From positions 538,501-602,500 of the forward strand of contig WPIO01000013.1 in assembly GCA_009760855.2 (NCBI GenBank): a stretch of DNA of 64,000 nt. The letters are read 5' to 3'. Below are positions 36,401 to 44,958 of the stretch, one piece after another; within the stretch, counting starts at the first letter, position 1, and each line of letters begins with the position of its first letter. Source of the stretch: Cristatella mucedo. Lineage: Eukaryota; Bryozoa; Phylactolaemata; Cristatellidae. Under the pieces are notes generated by a model. It had not been told where the DNA came from, did no database searches, and worked only from the letters and a program-made list of their open reading frames with translations. Made by a program: the position numbers and the translations under genes.

Positions 36401-39400
36401 CACAGTAGAGGTACTGCTCTCAGAAACACTGCCATCGGCTCGTGGCAGGTCTGCAGGCGGTGCATAGTTTTCACTGCAGCCATCATCGTCCTCCAGCTCG
36501 TCATCCTCAGCAGCATACTTGGCTTTCTGCTCCTCTATTTTGATCAGCTTGCATCTACCCCACTGGTAAACAAACGAGATGGTGACGTCATTTCCAAGTA
36601 CAGCATTGGGTGACCAAAAGAAGGCAGAGATTGATTATATTCAAACTAGAAATTATTTACTGAGGGCCGGCAGCTACCCTTATTAAGCTGCTATTCAGTA
36701 TGCCGGTTCACCTATTCTTTGTCGAACAGCAAGGAAAACATATGTTTGAGGTGTTTTAATATTTCCTATAAAAATAACCAAGGTTTTAAATGCACAAGTG
36801 GTTACTACATCAATAGAAGGTCAGCTAGCCCATGCTCTTTACAACTTCCTGAATTTCCGGGACTCAGACAGCTTTCGGCAAACATTCGGAGTAATGCAAT
36901 CCCACAGCTGATGAAGCCGGCCAAAAAGCTGCTCGGGAGACACAAGTGAGTGCTTCAACGTGTCCCACGGATGCTAAATGGGGTTGAGATTGGAAGACTG
37001 GATGGGCTACGGATTCGAACACCCTAGTGTGCAAATAATTGTTTTGTTACACTTGTAGTATGCTTGGGCTATTCTCCATTTTGCCAAAAACAAACCTCAC
37101 ACAACCTCTGGCACAGGGCAACGAACATTTTGGATATCTAAGAGCAAGTTCCTATTATAATCCATGTTAAAGGTAAAATATCGTTCCATGCCACCGGGTT
37201 GTTTTATTTTTAAACCGTTAGTGTCAAGCCGGCGATCGACAACAAGTCTGTTTTCTATGCAAACAATCAGGTTTATGTCGGTTTAAGTCGGCCCACAAGC
37301 AACAGGTAAACCTCTGGCGGCAAATAGCTGCCAAGCAAACAGTGTTTAATATATATTGTAAGTACTTTTGAATGAAAGTGTGTGTCCAAACCAATCGGTA
37401 TATAATAAACAGCCAAAAGACGATCGGATGTGGATCCACAACTACCAAAGCAAAGAATTTTAGGCCAAATAGCATCCGAATATTTGCAATCTATTCACAC
37501 ACATACAGAAGGCTCTCATTCACGTTCAAGACAGTCAGTCAGCAGCTAGAGTAAGCTTGACAAGCACTGGGACTAAAACAGTTGTTACTCCGTCCTCTGC
37601 CCCAGCAGACACAGTTGAGCATTAATTTACTTCTCCTGGCTGCATAAGTACCGAAACGATAATTGACAGCCAACTGCTTACAGGCACATCGATTAAGTAA
37701 ACACCGACTCATGCAACACTGCACAAATATACATAAATGCACATCACATGCTCATGCTGTAGCCAATGACGACTCCAGTTTTCTACAGTTATTGCTTATG
37801 TTTCTTAATACTGTAAAATTTAGTATACATTGTATCCCCTTGTTTGCAGTGACTACTTGGACTCACGGGGAGAGGCAGACATTGCATGGCAAGGAAGTTA
37901 TGTTACAGCTAAGCTCTTCACAAGTGCACATATACAAGCACAAATAAGAGCAGCAGCATATTTGGGCCTTTGACCTTATCCCTTTTATAGTTAATGGTTA
38001 TGATTTTGGGACCAACTTGGCAATGGCATTAAGATGATGAGCTCACAATACAATATTTTTTTAATAATAATAATAATAATAATAATGCACTTGATAAAGC
38101 GCCCTCAGAGAACTTAATCTCTTTCTAGGTGCTTTACATTTGCTGCAAAGTGAAATGCAATTGAATGGTAAGTAAAATCAAGCTTGAAAAACAAACAAAA
38201 TGAATAATATGGTTAGGGGTGACTTGCACAGGGTCAGCATGCAAATATTGTTAGTGGCTGCATGCACAGTGTCAGCACTCATAAGCACATCAAGGACGAA
38301 TCACAGGGACCCACTAAATGCTGTCCTAAATAGGTGTTTTTAAGTTCCTTTTAAATGTGGTCAGGTCAGGGGATGTTCTGATGCAGGTCGGGAGGCAGTT
38401 CCAGGCTTTGGGAGCATACGAACTAAATGCACGGTCTCCAAAGGATTTAAGGTTTGTATGAGGTATTTGTAGGCTGTTGGATTCAGAAAAGCAGGTGGTA
38501 CGATGCTTGGGCCTGATGGGGCAGTATATCTGAGAGATAGGCTGGAGCCATAGAATAAAGGGACCTAAAAGTGAGCGACAAAACCTTGAAGTCAATCCGT
38601 TGCTTGACTGGTAGCCAGTTCAGGTCGGCGAGAAGTGGAGTAATGTGGCAACTGCTACGCTCACGACAGACAAGCCTAGCTGCAGAGTTTTGCACCAGCT
38701 GCAATCGCCTGATCGCACATGCTGGTAGGCCAGTAAGCGGTGAGTTGCAAAAGTCGAGACGGGATGTCACGAATGCATGGACCAACTTGGACGTGGTATC
38801 CTTACCTAAACAAGCCCAAATTTTAGCAATGTTATGAAGCTGAAAATAGGCAGATTTGACTGTGGAGCTGATACGGTCGTCTAACGAGAGGTCGCTTTGG
38901 AATATGACACCTAGATTTCGAGCTGATTAAACTGGAGATTTTTAATTGTCAACAGCACATTTCAGACCATCGTCAACGAGCTGGAAAATATAAGCCACTA
39001 CACTAAACATTAAACATTTAGCAGAAACTTACGTTCTGCATAAGGTCTAAACAAAGTCATGCCTCATAACGGTGGAGGGGCACTATTGTCACTAGTGGTT
39101 ACCACTTGTGCAACAACCCAATACATGCCTAGGCGCTGTTGCTGGCCACTATGATCATAGGCTACGTCAGCTAGGTATATGCAGGGTGACATTGGTACGC
39201 CTAGGATGGCACTGGAATTCCAGTACCTGCACGTTGCCTCATTTTACTGCTCGGATTTGCACCAGTCGGCTTTCACTTCAGCAGACCACTCTACCCCAGT
39301 GCTCAGCAGTCAGGCATGAAAAATGGTAAATAACACGGAACCCATAGCCAGGCTTGTGCAGAGCAGCTTAGGGGTTTTCATTGCGCATAATTAAGGAGTC

Positions 39401-42400
39401 GCTGATTGAGTTTGGAAACTGAATATGGGCCTCTTAAGCCAAATGCGAGGTGACGTCTAACCCAACATGCGGCTTTTTTTACCGACGAAAGAAAGACACA
39501 TACTAACTACGTATCAACACTATGCAGAGGGCTCGTGAGCAGGTCCAGTGCAATCCCTTGCCTGAGCCAAGCTTCAAACTTCTTTTTCTATTTTCTAATC
39601 AATGGCACTAGCTAAGCAGGATAAGACTTTTCTGCCTACATAAGGTAGCCTTGTGTAAAAACATGCCATAACCCACAATTCTAGTCATCTTACTGAGGTT
39701 AGACGAAAATCAAATTCACAGAGCTGTGACTAATTCACGAAAGAGAGGACTGGCTAATAAATTGCTCAATATTAGATTAATTCAAAATTTAGTCAAAACA
39801 CATTTTTTTCGAATAATCTATGGCAACGAGAGATTTTTATCACTGACCTCAGCAAATATGCGCGGCTTTCTTTGTGCTTACCGGTACACTTTCATTGACT
39901 CCTGCTTTAGGAGCTATGCAATCATTTGCTTTCACAGTTTATAAGGGCTACCTTTCCAGTGCATTCCGTGAAGCTTCGGCTGCAAGGTTTCTCATTCAGA
40001 TGCAGTATCCTAGCAGTAATGCTAGAGAAGCATCTAGATGACCCATTTAATTTATTCTGGACCTGATGATGATGATGGAAGCACATACGCCATGGTAAAA
40101 AAAAACCTATCAAACCAACAGTCGGCCTGAAAGCACACTACCGAGAGGCCTCCCTTGATGTCTCATCGACAGTCATTGTTTATTCTCATGTCGCCAGCCT
40201 TTTTCTTAACTATACAGCACCTGAAGGCCTTTTGACAGGCTTATGAGCACCAGCCACTAGATGCAGGCACGGCACAGTCTATGTAACGATTGAAAGTCTG
40301 CTAGGTCGACTAACGAACGCATGCAGACCAGGAAGCAAATCGCGAGAGAAAGCTAGGAGTGGTGAGATGAAATATCTGATAGCCTAGCAGTATTGGCTGC
40401 CTGCTACGACTTGGACGGGCAAGGAGCATACCTTCATGGCTACGGACGCAACAACAAGCTGCGCCTGGTGATAAGCCCCCAAATGGGCAAAGAACAACTG
40501 ATTGAGCCTTGATTGGGAGCAAAGGAGTGCCTTTCTCACTATTACCAAGGCACGTTCAGTTTCGTGGAAAATCCCGATTTCCGAAAAAGCAAGTACTACA
40601 GCTGGGGCCCTAGAGGAATGGCCAGAAGAATGAGTGAGAGTGAATGTTCATTGAGTGTGGCAGCTGCGAAGGAAGGATGCTGGCCTTCACTAGTCACAGG
40701 CTACATACCATCTCTTCTGCAAGAAAAGAGTTATAAATAAATAAATCCTAGCTGATTAAACAGCCTCTTTTGTATAGCGACAGAAGAGCCTTTACGGCTA
40801 TCACCACCGCTTGCAGTGGCGATAAAGGATCGCCCCACCGCAGGAATCGAACCCACGACCTCGGGACCGAGGCCGTGAAAGCAACCGCCTTACCTAGTGC
40901 GTGCCATCATGGCTCAGATGAAGTGGCTGCTAAGCCAAGACAGAGTGCGATAGACCGCCAAACAGTAAAGTAGCACGACTAGTCCAGCAGCCGCAGTCAC
41001 AGTCACATGCTTTCATCACGACCCAGGGTGTTTGCTCAGTAAGGAATGCGATGACGTTCATCCACAGGCATCAGATACAGGAAATGTATCATGCCACAAT
41101 GCTGTCCTTACAGCTAACCGACGAGCTGCAGCTATACAAAGTAGGATGAAGGTCGACGATGAAGGGCAACTGATTCGAACACACATTCCTCCACGTACGT
41201 CGCAGATAACCAACCATAAGAAAGCAAGTCTTCTACTTGGTAATCTGTCGACGTGAGCAGTTAGACGGCCCTTTCAGCCGGCCACAATGGCAGGCACCAT
41301 ACCCAACTCCTAGCCGTGATGGTAACCAACCATGGACAAACTGACAGCAGAAATCGTTTACATACTTGCAGCTTAAAGACTGTTGGCAACAGAAGCTTTT
41401 GCTCTTTAGATCCTAGACTGTGCAACTCGCTGCCACAATTCTTGGTCAACGCCATCTACTTTCCTGCTACCCCGACTGTGGCCTTTCCAGCCGTCCTGCC
41501 ACCTTCCATACTACTTACTGCTCCGTGCTGCTACTTCCATGCAACTTACTTACTCCCTTGACTGCCCTCACGACTCAGCTATGTTTCCCACTTTCTAATT
41601 GCATCGTAACATGAAGTCTACTGTCTACCGTATGCCCACCAAAAGCCACTTAGGATTTAAATGTGCTATAGAAAACTCTCCAGAGTAGCATCTACTTTGT
41701 ACTTATGGCTCTGGTGTTACTGATATAGATGTATTACATTAGGATTCTACAACATATACCCAAGCAAAAAAAGCATAACAAGCTGCCTAAAATGTCCGTG
41801 GGACCCAAAAGGTTGTGATTCAGCTAGAACAAACCTTACTGCAACCTGCTGTAATCATGCAAATTATATAAGATAAGCTTATGCATCATACAAGTAAAGT
41901 TCTAGCACAAATATTCATCTGCTTGGAAATAGTTGTACATAAATACCTAGCATCATGATCCCAGGTACCAGCTACGGAAGCAGCCCAAGACCATGACTCC
42001 TGAGCCGAGAGAGTTCACCAAAACCTTAATTTTAGTAACAGAGCACGTATTGCATACACTTGCAATTACCAAAAATGGTGAACATACTCTCGCGACTCCA
42101 TTTGACTTTGCTCCAGTCTTCGTAGGTCTAGTAAGCTCTCACTCAAGCCTACTGCAAATGTGCCACTCCCTGAATGACTGCCGGGAGCGGCTTCCTTTTT
42201 GTACTCGGCGAAAACATTGCTTGAACATCTAGTCTATGCCTAATCGTATCCTCACCAACTAATTTCTCAGCAGCAGCCAGTGAGCAACAATCATCGCTAG
42301 GGTGAAATGCTTCATTAAGCTCAGCTCTGTATCAGTCTGTCCTTTCGGGTGTAGTGACATGTGGGCATCAGGGTCTCTTAGCGGCATCCATGCACGATAC

Positions 42401-44635
42401 GGGTCGGGGCCATCTTATTCAGGTTGTACCACGCCGAAGTCTAATGTCAATAAATCTCACTACCAACTCAATTGTATAGCAATTGCAACGTTGCAAAGTC
42501 TGATTGGTGCGAAAGCCACATTTGGCGATTCATAAAGGCCTTCAACTCGATGATCTCAGGGCCAATTGGCATTACAATGAGCTTAGGAAATGAGCACCAC
42601 CGGTGCACTGTCGTTCGTGGCGAACTATTGTTTCCACGTTACGGCGCATGTCACAGCAACTCCTATAAATATATATTGCAGTCACTTTTAAGGGCCTGCA
42701 CAATAGGTAAAACCGGCCATTTTTAAATGAAAGCTAATGATCGAGATTGTATTCTCTCGTTGCTTTTCTTCTGCAGCCGCCAGTTTACGAAAACACTACC
42801 GTCAAAGGCACTATGTTAAATGGGAAACTCATTTCTTTGTACTTTGCTCTCATGGTTAAAGCTCAAATGCCTACAACTTATCGTAAACAAGGGGTAGCCG
42901 ATACTGCTATGCTCAAGTGTACATAGGCTTCCTCACGACCCGGTGCTATCTTTACAGAATCTTCCAGACGAAGCCTGCTTAATGAGGCTACCTCGAGATA
43001 CCCTGTCTCGACTCATTCTTATCACTATCCCACAGCTTATGCTAAAGGTAATCGGCAGCCACTGCAATGATATGGCTCCCAAGCATCATGACTAGTAAAT
43101 GACCTTCGGGTGTTTGGCGCATGTCAATTCGATGTCTGGCGCATGCTCAGCGCATGCGATACCTGGATCGGAGATCCAGGCAGGCAACAACTCTAACACT
43201 GTGCCTTGCTAGAAGTTTAACTAGCTCTCTGGTTTTGTCAAGGCTTGAGTACTGCTACGCCGTCTTGGCTGGGCTACCGACAAAGCCATCAGGCCTCTGA
43301 ATATCGACATGAATATGGCCGCAAGGCTAGTGAACAAATCCCAGAGGTCCAGCCACGAGTCTCCCTGACTCCGGGAGCTGCAACGGCTACCGGTTTATCG
43401 ACGGATGCAGAGAGCAAAATTCTTACACTGATCGACAAGGCCTGCCACGGCTTGGCTCCTTCCTACCTAGCGGAACTGCTGCACCAGTTCAGCTAGCTCG
43501 TGCCCTCAGGTCCTCTATGGACAATAAATTAGCTGTTCCACTCCTTTGCTTACATATAGCTGGTAACAGAAGCTTGAGCTCTGCAGGTCCTAGACTGTGG
43601 AACTCCTGTCCCCAATTCCCAGGCAACGTAAACTACTCTCCTGCTCCCGACTGCGGCACATCCTTTCTAGCTGTCTTGAGCAGCTACTTCCATGCTACTC
43701 ACTGCCTCAACGGTTCTCCTGACTCTGCTATGCTTCTCACTTTCTCTTTGTTTCGTGAGATTAAGTCTGCTGGCTACTGAATGCATACCGAAATCGGCTT
43801 AGTTTCTCAGTGCGCTCTCTAGTAAACTCTCGTGCGAACACTCACTTAGTCACGTGTGGCTTTATGGAGTCACAGACAGACATACAGATGTGCTTTACAT
43901 TACATGCCTGGTGCATGCCAGTCAGAAGTCTTAATATCTGGTGCAATGACCGTCAGAGGTCTGGTGCATGACCATCATTTGACAGTAATTCAAGGAATAA
44001 TAATTCACGGTGAACAAAGCTACGCACGAAATATTTAGAAAATGGTTTGGCTCATCAGCAAACCGGTTAGACACCAGTTAGTGTGCTAATAAAAAAAAAG
44101 CATTAATGATGGGATCCTTACATTCACCAGCAGCACGCTTGGATGAGCTCAGCCAAAGCTCCCATCCTCCCTCCAACAGTACCAGTCAAACAAGGTTTTC
44201 TTAGAGAAACAGCCATTTCGACAGCAGCGAACAAACATGCTGGTGCAACTAGGGAAGACCTACAGCAAAAATCTATAGGACCTCAGTCAAATGAGTCTGA
44301 GGCTGAGCACACTCGCAACGTACATGCACAAATGCCTTACCAAACGCTTACTAGATAGAGAACATGCATATGTCAATGTTATCATAAGTTTACGGTACAA
44401 AATCATGCAAGACAAGCAAATCATATCTGAGAGCACAGATAGTTTTAGTCGTACGAGCGAAGTGAAGGCTTTCGACTCTTGCTGAAAAGGAGTACTGCGA
44501 ACTAACACGGTGCAGATGCATGCAGAAAGCGATCAACCGCCGTCCTTCGGCACTACATTGCAATTGAGTCAAGCTTAGAATACAGATCCGTAGAGGCGTG
44601 GGGACCGAGTACTGCCTGTGTGCCAATGCACCACC

Positions 44636-44714
<79 letters not shown>

Positions 44715-44780
44715 TACACACACGCCCAAAAAACACAGGCATGGATATGTGCATATATAGATAGATACACTCAAACACTG

Positions 44781-44812
<32 letters not shown>

Positions 44813-44817
44813 GCACG

Positions 44818-44857
<40 letters not shown>

Positions 44858-44891
44858 ACACGACCACCAGTAATACACACAAACACATACA

Positions 44892-44958
<67 letters not shown>

